DNA of 64,000 nucleotides from Sistotremastrum niveocremeum HHB9708 (GCA_001630475.1 KV419432.1:1-64000), one strand, 5' to 3'; positions 9,135 through 21,701 are shown, numbered from the stretch's first letter. Made by a program: numbers and translations. The notes: a model not told the origin generated them from the letters alone.

Positions 9135-11735
9135 CTACTGCTCATCAGGCGGCAATTTATTGTAGATAGTACAAAGATTCGACCATCCAGGCGGTAGAAT
9201 CACAGAATCTGGACCCGAAATAACCCTGTTAGGTGCTTCGGCGAAGACGAGCGCCATTCCTTGCCTATTTGAAGAAAATTCCTCGGTGAGTGTAAGAATT
9301 GCATTCAAACGAGTTTACTGACGATAAATGCCAGTCTATGTGGCAATGGAAGATCCATGGACCTGGGTTGAGGGTGTTGAATCGGATGATAACGTCATTG
9401 TTGTAAATGGCGACAGTCTGTGAACATCGCAGTGTAAGTTGACTTGCAAGATCTGATAACATTGAGCCACTCACATCTCTTCTAGGTGGGTTGATGTAGT
9501 TAGGCTTCGACTGTCCGGCTGCTTGTATGACCGCAAACTCATGCTGAAGTATCGATGCTCCCATCAATATGATGACACATGCAAGGAAAAATAATCACAT
9601 ACGCCATGCAAGTGAATCGGATGCTGCAGGGAAGAAAATGTCGGTACAATATACAAGTTCGGAGATGGCGAGGAATGACGTACGTTATCTGCAATATCGC
9701 AGGGCGTGGTATTCTGGTTCGTATCGCAATCGTTCGTCAAAGTGAGATCGATGGTCTGGTTGTAATCAATGGTCACAACGTTATCATCTCCGAGAACCTG
9801 CTGGGCTGGGATCATCCCGGTCAATATTTGCATGAGGACTGGTACTGGCGTTCCAAAGAACGAGCCATTGCCCACGGTCCAAACTGTCCCGTTGAGACGC
9901 AGAGGTACCGTGATCTTCCTAGTTGGAAGGCCTGTTCCGCCTGGCTATTCGAAATAGTCACTATCGGTCTATGTTTAAATACTCAGAATAGCGATGAGTG
10001 TCCTTACAGGCGCAGGATTGGACAAGGGCTGCACATGTGTTCAACAAGATATTCATGAATATTACTCTTGAATGGGCACTTACTACCATGTCGAATTCGC
10101 GGAGGACAGTTGTCGGCGTCGGCGCTATAGTCGTCAGAGGCACGGTATTCCGAGCTCCTTCATAGCGGAATATGGCGTTATTGACTGCAGGGTCGGCTGT
10201 GGTCGGATTCCAGTCCACGATATCGGGCGTCGGTCTGGTCCGGAACCAATAACTTCCTGGATTTTTCGGGTCGACTGGATTCAAGTTTGCCTCAACCTAC
10301 GCCGGCAAAATATCAAACCATTATCTTCTGGGTCTTGAAGTATAGAAAATATATAAACGTACCACGACAGAGTATCGTTGGCCCGGGAAGATTGTCAATG
10401 CATCGACGCTTCTTGGTACGATTTCGGTACCATCAGCTTCAATGACCTGTAATTAAGATGAGCCGAACTCATTATCGATCCTTGCAGTAATGAAATCCTA
10501 CGTTCATCGGGTGACGGTCGAATGAAATGTTGAAGAAGGAATTGCAAGATACATTGATGATCCGGAATCGGTATCTTTTACCATATTGAACGGGTCCGAT
10601 AACTGGGATCATGGAAGTCTTGGTTGGTCCGCCCATGTAGAGCCCTTTGCCGTTGATTAACGTCGAATCTGGCGATCTACCATGAAATTGTGATGAGCAT
10701 CATATATTTGATCTTGGTTTCGACATACGGTTGAAGAATGCTTTTGTTAGCAAAGGCTTCATTTGCTGGCAGGTGAGTCCAATCGCCGATGGTGATGATG
10801 GTGGAGGCTAGATCACCATTGGGACGCATGTTGAACCAACAGGAAGAGTCTCATACCGTCGTCGACGTCGTACAGGCTCGCGTGGGGATCCTTTGGATCT
10901 GCCAGAGGATAAGTATGGGCAGCAAAGAATGATTGCTCTAATTACCATAAATTACGAGCGGCCCTCTGGTGAACAACCGGTCAGCTTAAAATGAAAGCGT
11001 ATTCCTTCGTCTTTCTCACATAAGTCCGTCACAATATTGAGTGCCGAGATGACTGTGGTACCAATAGGTTCTATCGGCATCGATGATCGATATTCTTATT
11101 GATATGAAAGGTTGTCGAGAAGCCACATACCCAGATTGTTGCCCAGTCTCGAACTGATATTCAAATGACTGGAATGGAGAAATGGGACCTTTCAAGCAAC
11201 GTCAGCAAATCGACAGGCGGGGTCGCTTCGGTGCACTCACACTGGGTGACTTCGGCTGTGCCGTCAGATCCTGAGGTGCGCTGCTGGAATATACCGTGCC
11301 AGTGCTGGGGGATGTGAGTCATCCGAAAGTCATATGAAATAGAAGAAACTTGCAATTGTTGCGCTTCTCCTAATGCGTGGGGATGTAATCTGATTTGCTA
11401 CATTGATCTATAACAAACAGAACATGTCACGTCCCATATTGTTCTTCATAGTCTTTAGTCAACTCACAAGCAGCCTGTCACCCTTCTGTGCGGAGATGAG
11501 AGGCCCTGGAAACGAGCCGTTCGTCAATATGAATCTGGATGCAGACGAGTCAGAGAGGCAGCACTTCGATCGAGCATTAGATCAAAGGCACTTACGGTCT
11601 TGAGCCAGGGAATCCATCTGGAGGATCAACGCGCGCGGTATCGGAAGTGGTCAGCTGGAGTTGGTATTGGCGGTTGGCCGCAGATACCAGTTGTAGAGAA
11701 CTGAGTATCGAGAACAACAAGTGAGTCAGAAACAT
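9135..11735 (-). CDS. laccase-like multicopper oxidase, secreted
   Basis: The protein starts with a hydrophobic signal peptide (MFLTHLLFSILSSLQLVSA) and is spread over many short exons. All four copper-binding blocks can be read: L1 HWHGIFQ (11283-11303), L2 YWYHSHLGTQYCDG (about 11030-11070), L3 HPIHLHG split by an intron from HEFAV (about 9602-9628 and 9540), and L4 GPWIFHCHIDWH (9331-9360) with the next exon reading QGMALVFAEAP. It should oxidise phenolic or related substrates outside the cell and reduce oxygen to water. The residue ten after the L4 Cys, next to the type 1 copper, reads Met (codon 9255-9257); basidiomycete laccases usually have Leu or Phe there. Start and stop follow from the signal peptide and the frame ending ..KLPPDEQ. 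A weak TATAACC lies about 45 bp upstream. Confidence 0.9.
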
Positions 11736-12800
11736 GAGAGACGCGGGGGAACGGCATTCCAGCTGAACGGGAATGTGGTTATAGGACCAGCACTGTCCAG
11801 AAGGATGAGTCTGGTCTATTCGGTCTGTTGATGTTGCCGATGCGGCAAAAGTGCCTCAAGCTGAATCTAGCATTTGTTTCAAAGCTCCAGGTCTTTGGAT
11901 CCTGCATCCTTGAGCCGCGTGCTCATTTAAAACTTCTGTCGATCAAAAAAGTTGCGGCACAGGCACGCCTTGGATCCTAATTGGTCCGGCGTACATCTGC
12001 GAGCGTCACGAGAGTCAAGTTCTAGACTACACTCTCGGACTGCTATTCTCGGCAGAAAGTAAGCAGGTCGTGGACAGCGAGGTGTGCTCAGAATGCAGCT
12101 CGCAAGCACCATGGATATCAGCGTCTCCTGTGCCTTGCACGTAGCACCGGCAGTATGCTATTGGCATTTCTCACCGTCTAATTGAGGGCCGACTTGGAGC
12201 GGGGCCTTCGCTGCGCAGGTCCCATATGACGAAGAGATTCGGCTGGAACTCGTATCAAGCGTGGTTCCGAGTAACCATTGAAGGAAGATACTAGTATCCA
12301 ACTCGACTCGGGCGTTTTGTTGAACACGAGCTCATAAGTAGAAAACTGATCTGGAAATGGCAAAGAGATTATTTGAAGTCTTTCGCTGTCAGGCGAAAGA
12401 AGCAGACACAATCGGAGAGCCCAAGTACATTATGATTCATGATGCATGATGGCCAGCAAAGACGGAGGCTTCGGGAAGTGCCGATCTTCTTCTCGTGCCT
12501 GGTAGTTCCGTTGCCCTCCGATTTGGCGCATGATCTCGTTTGCTTCCGTCATTTCCGTTGAACGGAAGAAAATAGCGATTTACTTGTTAGGCGCGATACG
12601 GAAACCAAGTGTAGACAGAATTCCGAACGCTCTTTGTTGGGCGTCAGGGCTTGCGTCAGGGCGTGATGTCGGTTTTACTAGTAAGCCACCAAATAAAATC
12701 GATTTTTCAATGAGCACGGCTGGCAGATCATGGCAATGTCTTATACGGGGGAGTTTTCTCGGTACCCTGTTTCATCGCGTTCGGACGTATTGGCATTCAA
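11736..12800. other. laccase upstream region, no gene recognised
   Basis: Holds the promoter side of the laccase gene. A minus-strand frame of 77 codons at 12178-12411 has no recognisable motif. Nothing else supported. Confidence 0.4.
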
Positions 12801-13344
12801 GCTACACGTGACGTCACGCGTTCAACTTACCTTCAAGGGCGCCTATTCTGCTGCCGTTCACGCGTTCACGCTCCCTTGAGACGCAATGTCGAGACAGATA
12901 AAGCATGGAACGATACGATAAGATGTTCAAAGTTGTCCTTGTATTCTCTCACTATGAGCACGGCTATTCTAATACGAGTGATGGTAGCCAAAGAAATTTC
13001 TCTGATTCAAGACCGACTGAAAGGGTGAATTTGGTGCCTTTTATCGGCGGTAGGGAACGTTAGATTCCCTAAATGTTTGATGACAAGATGAGTTCGATCT
13101 CAGAAGTTCAAGTCATAGAAATTTTTGCAGTATTAGTAGTATTTGAACGAATGCATAAATGACAGATAGAGGCTAGACGTTCGGCCGACGGCGATACCAG
13201 CGGCTATCAACGATGGGTTTTCGGCCGACGGTATTCGCGTCATGTTGGCAACAAGACGCTCGGACGAGTCTCGTTACTTATATGACATCAGAGCACGAAT
13301 AGAATCCCCCTCTTCCAGGTTTGACTAGCAAGAACCGAGGCTTT

Positions 13345-16255
13345 TCAACTCCTGTGAAGATTTCGGCCGTGGCGAATCCAATTGTAAGCGAGTCGTACAG
13401 GACACCCAAAGGAAGAAGTCGACGAATGCAGCGAAGGGTCGGGTGGCTCGGTCCGTGTGTCTTGGGTCATATTCCTCTCTGCGACATTACAATCCACGAA
13501 TAAAGGCAGGGAGTCGGCGGTCGGCAGTCGCGGAGGATATGAGTAAAGTCGGTTTTCGGTGGAAGTAGTGGGTGTCTGAAGCGGATGGGATGTAGCGGTA
13601 CACTGGGGCAAGTCAGAAATTGGCTGAAGAGACAAAATAACATCCGGATGTTGGGATCTGAGTGATACGTTGACAAGTAATGGTGATGGAGGAGGGGATG
13701 GGGGTAGTGGAATAGAATGAGCTTGATGTTCTAGGCGAATGTTAGACAAACACAGTTTACCATCATGAAAGATACTCACGATATAAGAGCGCGTAAGCCG
13801 CATTACGTGTTTCCTCACTGGTTCGGTATTCTTCATCTTCGTCGGCAAGAAAGCCGGGATCAACACATCGCTGAAGAAAAGCGTGGACGCCAGCAAGATT
13901 TGACAGGGTAGAGAAGTCACAAGCTTCCAGATACGTAATTAGCACGTTGCTCGCTTGGCGCCAATTGCGCGAGAATGGACGTCGAGCGAGGTGTCCGATG
14001 ATGGGAGAAAGGTCAGTCTGGGAGGGAAGGCTATGAAGCTGAGGAAAGCCAGCAGCGACTAGAAAGACGGAAGATACGCCAGCGGGATCGACCGTAGACC
14101 AGTCACGAGGTTGGGACACAAATTGGTTCAGGTGAAGGAGTACATCGATCCCCCGATCGCTGATGATTAGGTCAAGAACTCGATCATACCACAGATAGTA
14201 GTGGGAGTCGAGGATGAAAGATCTGACGGCGGAGAAGGTATCGAGATGTGAGAGGATCTGAGTGACTCCTTCGGATTGTCGAGATCGAAGAGCCTCACAG
14301 TAATTGACAGAGGCATAGAAGATATTGTGATGATCGCCCAAGTGATCGTCACGATCGTGGATGCAGAGACACTTGGCGACGAAGACGTCGAAAGGGAGAT
14401 CGATGAGTTCCAATATGTCCGGGCAGTTATCCCTGGTCGGTGTGAATTGGCTAGAAACCCTGTCTGTTCGTTGACTGAGAAGGAATTGGGTCAATTCGAT
14501 AGCCCGGTGCCCTTCTTCGTCCTCTTTCTTCGCTTCATCTTCCAATGCCTCCAAATGCAACTCATACCCTACTCGCCCTCTCAGCCATTCCCCATTCGCT
14601 CGCCTTTCTCTCTTGCTATCCTCGATCTCCTTGTGTCTTTCCTGGAGCCACGCCCTAAACCGAGGGATCTGAGCGTTGATGGTCTCCCTGACACGGAACG
14701 AGGTGTCCGTCGCGTTGAGTCGCGTCCGGACTGTCCATAAGTCATTGACTGTCCCGCCTCCATGTTGGACCCAATGCGAGAACGAAAATGATGCAGCTGC
14801 ACGTTCCAAGAGACCTGGTTCGCTCGCATCGGCCATGAGCTCCAGGTAGGTCTTCATCCACTTGCTCAGCGAGTTACATTCGACTCGGGTTTGGTGGCGC
14901 TTTATCCATCGTTGGGCTGCTGTGATCGGGTTGACGAGCTTCACCAGCTCCCATACGACGCAAGGCTTCGGCCATTCCACCTTCAACCTCCACGCCTTCC
15001 GCACCCGAAGAGTTGTGATCGCCTCCAAGCCACCTTCGTAAACACTTCGCAACTCAGGCCACCTTGATCGTATCCTCCAGTGCGCCGCGACCGTAATATA
15101 AGCCGAGATGATCCTGCCGCGGACGCTGGCAGTCCCGGCACATAGCGACCTCCAAACATATTTGAGTCCGGTGGTCAAACCGATATCCTCATCCCCAACA
15201 ATGACTTTGCTGACCATCCCATTAAACACCGACGCCTCATATCGCACGGCATGGTACGTTGTGCCACACATCGTAAACGCGATACAAGAAGCAAGCACAA
15301 TCCCCAACTCCCACGCTCGCAGGAGGATCGTAGCTCGTGCGCCAAATGAATCAGCGAGATTTCGGAGTTGGTATAAGAGACCGGCCATGAAGAGGCCGAT
15401 GGAGAGGACGAGGAGTCTGTAGAGGATTTCCATAAGGAGTTTGAGCCATATTTCGGCGCGTTGCATTCGTTCGACGTGCCACATTGTTCGGGCACGCCAG
15501 CTCTGTACGGTGGGCTTGATTGTCAATTTTCGGACCCATTGACGCCCTAGCGCGCATAGGACACCGATGAGGATCTATTCATTCCGTCAGTCGATATTTC
15601 ATGTATCTATGTAATGAAACTCACCGCTATAATAAGGGATAGATAGTATAGAGCACAGATCGCTTCGGCCGATCGACTCGGCGCCCAAAAATTTGCTGTC
15701 GAATTGGAGTGCGTGGAATCATTGTTATTCGAGTTTGGGAGGAGATTTTGAGTAGCGGGAACAAGGAAAGCGGTGAGCACGGCGGAGAATAATGCAATCT
15801 AGGATCATTCAGAAATTGCTCTCTTAGGATGGATATTGAAGCAGACAACTCACAAAAATCAATGTTACATCGATCGTCCCATTCCATTCTTCGGTTCTCT
15901 CTTTGGTCTTCGCCATTACAATTTCGTATACTGCAAGGCTGGTAGATTCATCATCGAGAGCCTTCTCATCGTACGGCTGGTCGTCTAAGATTTGATGTTA
16001 GCATGCCAAGATTAAAATTCCATGGAGGTTTCATGACGTACTCTTCAACGCATCTTTAATCAGGACATCGAACTTCGTGCCATGATCAAGTAAAGTACTC
16101 TTCACTCCTTTCATGACGACGTTTAGGTCCTTCATCGCGTCCAGTAACGCGCCAAAACGTTCGCTTGAAGTGATCTCTCCCACGATGGGATCGACCTTCG
16201 ACTTGGCCTCGGTCGCAGGGGTGGAGTTCACAGGGGCAAGAGCTGGGTCAGGCAT
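13345..16255 (-). CDS. DUF6535-family membrane protein (left copy, open)
   Basis: Exons on the minus strand start at 16255 (MPDPALAPVN) and end at 13345. Exon 1 is a helical segment ending LLDHGTKFDVLIKDALK. After an intron the block NDQPYDEKALDDEST leads into the DUF6535 core: TIDVTLIF, IALFSAVLTAFLVPATQNLL, then ICALYYLSLIIA, then ILIGVLCALGRQWVRKL. Further hydrophobic stretches follow (LLVLSIGLFMAGLLYQL and ELGIVLASCIAFTM), so four or more membrane segments are likely. A long soluble C-terminal part of over 350 residues follows; the last exon is Pro-rich (PLPPSPPPSP) and ends HGRNLHRS. The family is basidiomycete-specific, often multi-copy, and of unknown function. The frame is open through all exons, in contrast to the inverted copy at 23850-26756. 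Confidence 0.85.
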
Positions 16256-17031
16256 TATAGAATAGCGTCAAAGTGAGAGAAGTGGGTAGATGGCGAGCAG
16301 TGGCCTGCATATTCTGAGGACTGAGCTCCCGTAGAAATAAGAAACATGGGTACGCTCACCATCTTTCAGTCTGCCATTCTAAGGCATATGTCGCCTCCCC
16401 AAACTCTGTCACGTCCGTTTCCACGAACGACGTGTACAGCATGCCATTGATTTCTAACTGCGCTTGGGTCGTGCCTTCCTCTGTCTCTGTTGGGGTGATT
16501 TGATCCGAGTCAAGGTTTGCGATGCTTAGTCATCAACAGCTTCTACTTGGCGCCACGAAGTCTTCGGCTCATTCTCAGGCTCGCGCATTTTACTACGATT
16601 AGAACTCACTTTTCTTAACTCAATGATGCAGATTCAGAATCTATAATTTTCACTTCGCTCATATTTTTCTTCCGACTCATAGTCAATCCTTTTCGGCACT
16701 GACTCGGCGGGCATTGAGCATTAACATCATGATGTCATATCAGTTCCTGCAGATCTTCCGGCCTAGTCGTCTAGACTCTTCCTGGTATGGCAGTGCGTGC
16801 TCAGGCTAAGTGATCGTACCAAATGACCCTCCATCTTCAAGAAGAGCTGTCAATTCCGGCATCTAACGTTTTATCCGCTCTTCGACTTGACTGCTACTTG
16901 ATGTCTCGTATTCTGGGCTTTATCAACGTCGATGACAGATGCTACCGATCACCGTCCGTTACTCTACCAAACCAATCTCTTACGATTTCTTACATCAGGA
17001 ACGTTCGAACCGCATCGGACTCCGAGTCTGT

Positions 17032-17066
17032 TGTCATGCCTGTCATGCCTGTCATGCCTGTCATGG
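17032..17066. repeat. 9-bp tandem repeat, about 4 units
   Basis: TGTCATGCC is repeated three times and followed by TGTCATGGA. The corresponding site in the inverted arm (about 23040-23060) lacks it, so it expanded after the duplication. Confidence 0.85.
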
Positions 17067-17545
17067 AGAAGCGCAGAAGCTATCAGTAAAGCACATGCTC
17101 CGAGCTTGAAGAATGAGGCGACATCTATGCCATTGGCCCATTGCCAGTGTAAACGTTCCTCAGATCGTCCTACCTCGCTTCGAATTCTTGGCTGCGGCAG
17201 GCCGCGATTAGTCTTGCATATTGTGACGTTTCTCCGATAACAAATCAAAAAGATTCGCAGCGATTCTAAGTCTCCCAAACTCACAGTGGCTACCGTACTT
17301 GTGTGGCTAATGACTCCCATGCGTGTCAGATCTTCGCTCGGCCTGTCAGCTGTCAACTGTCAATGGCTTCTCGTTCACCAGGCTACCGATTATTCTTCTA
17401 TGACCACCCTCCGTCCGCTGATAGAGGGTATTTCTGTTGATTGCTACTCCGTAACACCATCGCATGTCGAATTTTGTGGGAGTTGCTATGGCGCTAGTGG
17501 CACGTCTCCTTACGACGGTATTGACGTTGAAACACGGGAGTAATA

Positions 17546-19595
17546 TACAGCCATGGACAAAGGAGCGCTAGTCTATAACCCGCGCTGTGCAACACGAGAA
17601 GTAACAGGCTATCCAACTCTTGGAGCCTGGCGTGCTCTTCGACGTGTTGTACACGATGCCATGAAACGGTGCCATGAAACGATGCTTGGGGACCCGGGCT
17701 GGGGCAATGTTTCCGCATCCCAAAGCTTCTCAGTCGACTAATCTAATCTCATTCATCTACATCATCTCTTCTCTGTTTAGTCTTCAGACTCTGGTCACAG
17801 CAAACTGTTGTCTCGTGGTTTACGTTCAGCACTGGACCATCACGATGGCGCGTGTGAGTGGTATCACATCGGCTCAGATGACACAGGTAGCAGCCCTCAG
17901 CCCTCAGTCCCTGATACGCTGGAAGACCCTCTACCTCATGTTATATGTTAATCACAGCCTTGGAAGTTGCAATTGGTAATTGGGATTGTACAAGTATGTG
18001 CGTTGTATAGTTACTTGCGTGTACCCGCCATCCGATCTTTCGAAATAATGATCGTCAGAGCAAGCAAAAAAAAGGCGGTTAACGCCAACGTACGTAGATG
18101 TCTTGTCATATTAATGATCATTGGCTCAGAAATTATGAGACATTGTTCTACAGGTATATTGCTGATGGCTGGTTTTTGAAACATTCCACTTCCTCCATCA
18201 CAGACTATTGAAGCCTCGAGTTGGCCGAGTGACGGGATGCATGACTTTTCATGAAGCCTCGAGGCGGCCGAGCGAGGGAATGACCGACTTGTCTGAACCA
18301 CACACCCCAGGCTTTTCACTTCGTCCACAGAACAGATGGACGGTGCAAAGTGCAGAAACAATGTGAAGCTTATCTCCGAAGTTAGATCTGGGTGCTTCTG
18401 TTGTCAGTAAAAGAGGGTAGAAAAGTATAGCCCGGCCAATGATGCCAGAGATCGTTCAAGTGCTCTAGGTTTTGCTTGGCCAGCATCGCCATTCCTTGAC
18501 ATTACGGCGAGGAAAGCACAATCGAAAGATGAAACGAATAAATTCAGCAGTCCCCTCTCATTGCCTCCCAATAGTAATAACGTACGGTCGGGGCCTTTTT
18601 CTCCATGACCATGAAGGCTCTAGTGTTGACTCGCCCTTGCTACAGATCTTTAGCACCTAGGATTCAGTGGCCAAGCATAAACAAACGACGAGCGAGGATA
18701 AGACTCTTGATCAGGTTGTTACATGTAACCCTGAAGCTGGAGGAAAAGCCGTCCGCAAGCCAGTGACCATGGCTCTGAGTCGGGATTTTAACTGGATATT
18801 GTTCGATAAAGAAATCTGACAATATATTAGGTTGAAAAGAGTTGGTGGAAAAGGTTGCTTTGCTGTTGTTCATGGGACAATGACCCTTGACGCTGCGGGC
18901 AATCGGTTCTGTATAATTCTCGTTTAAAATTTAAATTCTGCATCAGTCAAACTGGCCTGACTTACCAGTAACATTATAGCAATAGGGTGGCCCGGCTATC
19001 ATCAGTCTTGCAGTCATTCTGACCTTCCAGCAGAAAACGATTTCAAAGATTAAGAATCCATGTAACGAACGTGGCTGATTGAGAACGGGATATCCGCCGA
19101 CCTTGTTGTCGACTAAGCTTCCAATTGTGATCCACGTTCTGCGACTTCTTGGGTCGAGTCGCTCGATGTTCTGAGATGGATCGGCTGAAGATCCGTCTAG
19201 CTCCTCCCGGACTGAGACAGGGATCCGCTTCGCCTATGCGCCATTTCTGACCCATCCTCGTCCCAAAGCGGCTCTCCTCTCTCCAATTCCGAGACACTCC
19301 CTCCCGAATTGTCTCCTATTCATCCTTCTGACAAAGTCTGAGAGTGATACTTTGCATAGAATAGGGGTAAATTAGAGAGCGATGTATAAAAGCTGGAAGA
19401 GTGCCTATTACGTCCAAACCTCCAAAGATTCTCCCGCGAGAAGGGCAAAGCGCGCCTGTTACGCGTGGGGCACATTCATTCATTCCCCTCATTCAATCAA
19501 TCTCTATGTTATCCTCAACTCGTCCACCGCAACTCCCACCCTCCTCTTCCTCTCCCTCATCTCCACCACACATCCCCTCTTCACCACCAAGCATC
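17546..19595. other. spacer between the inverted arms, 5' side of the disordered-protein gene
   Basis: No gene can be supported. A minus-strand frame at 18011-18361 ends in one hydrophobic stretch (TLALTAFFLLALTIII) but has no other support. Two near-identical copies of GAAGCCTCGAG.GGCCGAG lie about 45 bp apart at 18208-18275. The promoter of the next gene is near 19383. Confidence 0.4.
19383..19391 (+). promoter_or_regulatory. TATA box of the disordered-protein gene
   Basis: GTATAAAAG lies 205 bp upstream of the preferred ATG at 19596. A 60-bp block including this box is found inverted at 27300-27360. Its position makes the in-frame ATG at 19401 unlikely to be in the mRNA, which argues for a downstream start. 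Confidence 0.55.
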
Positions 19596-21701
19596 ATGAC
19601 CGACGTCCGTCGCAGACTCTCGAGTCGTCGAGGCTCCATGTCCGCTTCTGATCCCTTCGGTCTTCACGCAGATGCAGAAACACCTCGAAGCACCTCTGCC
19701 CGACTTACCATCGTTCGCGTTCCATTCGATCCAACATCCGACAGCATGCCAACGGGCCCGCCGTCCAGGCCAGAGAGTCTACGAAGGATGAGCGGGGGAT
19801 CGACGCATTCGACGTCATCCTCTATTGGTGGAGGCGGCGGCGGCGGATCAGCACCAGGCTCAGGAGGACGAATGAGCTTCGCATTTTCGACATTCACACC
19901 TATCAATAAAGATACAGAGCACAAAGGCTCTCCACCGCCCTCTCCCCAGCTCTCTCGTCGTCATCGATCAGGGTCGAATACATCCATCTCTGAACGTCCA
20001 TTCCGCGACTCTTTTTACGGCAGACAAGCTTCGTTGACTCCTGCGCAGATATATGATCTTGCTGCTTCTGCTACTAAACCTCCTCCGCTTCCTACGTCTG
20101 CGAGTAGATCGAGACCTGGAACGCCTGGCATAGGCGCCAGCGCTTCGGGTGCCAGCGTAGGAGCAGCTAGCGCATTTACTCCCCTCCCTGAAGATTACTT
20201 CTTACCCTTCCTCGATCGTGCATCCGAAGTGACTGCACTTCTCTCCAAACCACCCACAAATCGCCTCATCGCTCTCCTCGCTCAAACCTTCCACTCTCCA
20301 ACCAAATCTTCTTCGACTTCTCTTCCAACCTCCACCTCCACCTCCGAAAAAGCTCCACACAACTTCGAGAAAAATCCTACAAAATGGACATTCGCAGAAC
20401 TCGAAGCATGGTTAAAGACGATCGACAGGAACGAAGCAGATGATAGAATTTGGATCTACAAAGCGCGAGCTTGTGTACGATCGAGGAGCGAGTTGATTTG
20501 GGAGAGACTTAAAGGCGCATTGGGCGTCCCACCCGATTTCGATGAAGAGTTTGCTGAAGAAGATGCCGAGGCTGAAGCAGAGGCCGAGCTTGAGGCTGGA
20601 GGCGGGACTGGAGGAGAGCTAGTGGGTGAAGTCGAGGATGTACCGAAGCTGGTCGCAGAACCTGCATCTGAGACCGAGGCCGAACTCGACCCAGAAGCTG
20701 AAGTCGAAGAGCCAGAGGAAGAAGAAGACGAACAGAACCGCGCATTCCTCGAACCAATCCATCCCGGCTCTCCACCAATCCTCTCCCCCCTCTCCCCTCT
20801 CATCCAATCAACATCAGACGACTTATTCGGTTTTGGCGGGCGTGATGGCGGGATGGAAAATATCGGCGAAGCAGAAGCTGAGGAGGACGAAACGGGCTCG
20901 AAGGTCGATGAAGAAGAGAAGGGCGAGTTGCCCATCTGCGGATTGAGGATTTCGACGACGAGTGTGGTTGTTGATCCGCCGCCGCCTATTGTGAGGAGGG
21001 GAAGTGGATCCGCTGGTGCTGCTGATCGTAATGGTGGTACTGGTTTGGGGTTATCGGCAGGAACAGGCCCCGGGGCGTCAGTTTCGAGGAGTAAAAGTCT
21101 TACATCATTCTCCCCCTCTCCCTCACACACTTCCGCTCTCTCAACCTCCTCATCCATCTCAGCATCAGCATCAGCTTCCGCCTCCGCAAACGCCAACGCC
21201 CTCTTCGCATCCGTAGCTCTCTCCCCCTCCCCAGGCCCCATCTCCTCCGACCTCCCCACCCACACCCATATTCACACAAATCCTTCCAGTAATCCTCATC
21301 TCGATCCTCAAGCGAAGGCGAGGATCGGTCGAAGGAGGAGTTTCGGGAGAGAGGGAAGTCGGCAAGTTCGTGATCCTGGGAATCCACTCTTTCCGGGGTC
21401 TTTTGCGAGTTTGACTGTTAAACCGAATCTCGTGTCCCGGTCCGTCCCTTCTTTCAAAATCATTAACAAATTACTGACGAAATGGTTTAGGAATTTGAGC
21501 CATCGAGTGCCTCCGGCACATTATATTCCTCCGATATTTACATCCCATCGGAGTGGGTTCAAGTATAATCGTGGGAGGGAGATGGAGAAGGAGTTGAGAG
21601 GGGGAGGAGGAGGGGAGGATAGTGCGGGTGGTCCGGGGAGTGGGAATGATTATGCTATTACGTGGAGTAGTGATAGTGAGAGGAGTTTCGTGGGGCGTTG
21701 A
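19596..21701 (+). CDS. large, mostly disordered protein of unknown function
   Basis: The frame is open from 19401, but the TATA box at 19383 and the motif MTDVRRRLSSRRGS favour the ATG at 19596, giving about 700 residues before splicing. Most of the protein is low-complexity Ser/Pro/Gly and, at about residues 315-385, Glu/Ala-rich. One compact conserved-looking block (WTFAELEAWLKTIDRNEADD, then RSRSELIWERLKGALGVPPD) sits near residues 265-315, and a conserved tail ends GNDYAITWSSDSERSF. A short intron at about 21441-21490 is likely: it contains CTGAC before the acceptor, and the partial copy at 28.2 kb differs in exactly this stretch. I do not recognise the family. Basic and Ser-rich ends suggest a regulated cytosolic or nuclear protein, which is inference. 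Confidence 0.7.
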   Translation: MTDVRRRLSSRRGSMSASDPFGLHADAETPRSTSARLTIVRVPFDPTSDSMPTGPPSRPESLRRMSGGSTHSTSSSIGGGGGGGSAPGSGGRMSFAFSTFTPINKDTEHKGSPPPSPQLSRRHRSGSNTSISERPFRDSFYGRQASLTPAQIYDLAASATKPPPLPTSASRSRPGTPGIGASASGASVGAASAFTPLPEDYFLPFLDRASEVTALLSKPPTNRLIALLAQTFHSPTKSSSTSLPTSTSTSEKAPHNFEKNPTKWTFAELEAWLKTIDRNEADDRIWIYKARACVRSRSELIWERLKGALGVPPDFDEEFAEEDAEAEAEAELEAGGGTGGELVGEVEDVPKLVAEPASETEAELDPEAEVEEPEEEEDEQNRAFLEPIHPGSPPILSPLSPLIQSTSDDLFGFGGRDGGMENIGEAEAEEDETGSKVDEEEKGELPICGLRISTTSVVVDPPPPIVRRGSGSAGAADRNGGTGLGLSAGTGPGASVSRSKSLTSFSPSPSHTSALSTSSSISASASASASANANALFASVALSPSPGPISSDLPTHTHIHTNPSSNPHLDPQAKARIGRRRSFGREGSRQVRDPGNPLFPGSFASLTVKPNLVSRSVPSFKIINKLLTKWFRNLSHRVPPAHYIPPIFTSHRSGFKYNRGREMEKELRGGGGGEDSAGGPGSGNDYAITWSSDSERSFVGR

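Larger units (their letters stand above)
12801..17545. repeat. left arm of a large inverted duplication
   Basis: This segment matches the reverse complement of about 22575-27279. The outer edge is sharp: 21 bp from 12801 (GCTACACGTGACGTCACGCG and one more base) recur inverted at 27259-27279. Homology then covers the DUF6535 gene, its upstream region (16300-17090 against 23090-23760) and a further 450 bp toward the centre. Divergence is visible throughout, with small insertions and deletions, so the duplication is not recent. Confidence 0.85.

Noticed and set aside
20456-21265. Long minus-strand frame antisense to the disordered-protein gene
   Set aside because: It is a composition shadow of the Ser/Glu-rich coding strand; no start context or domain.
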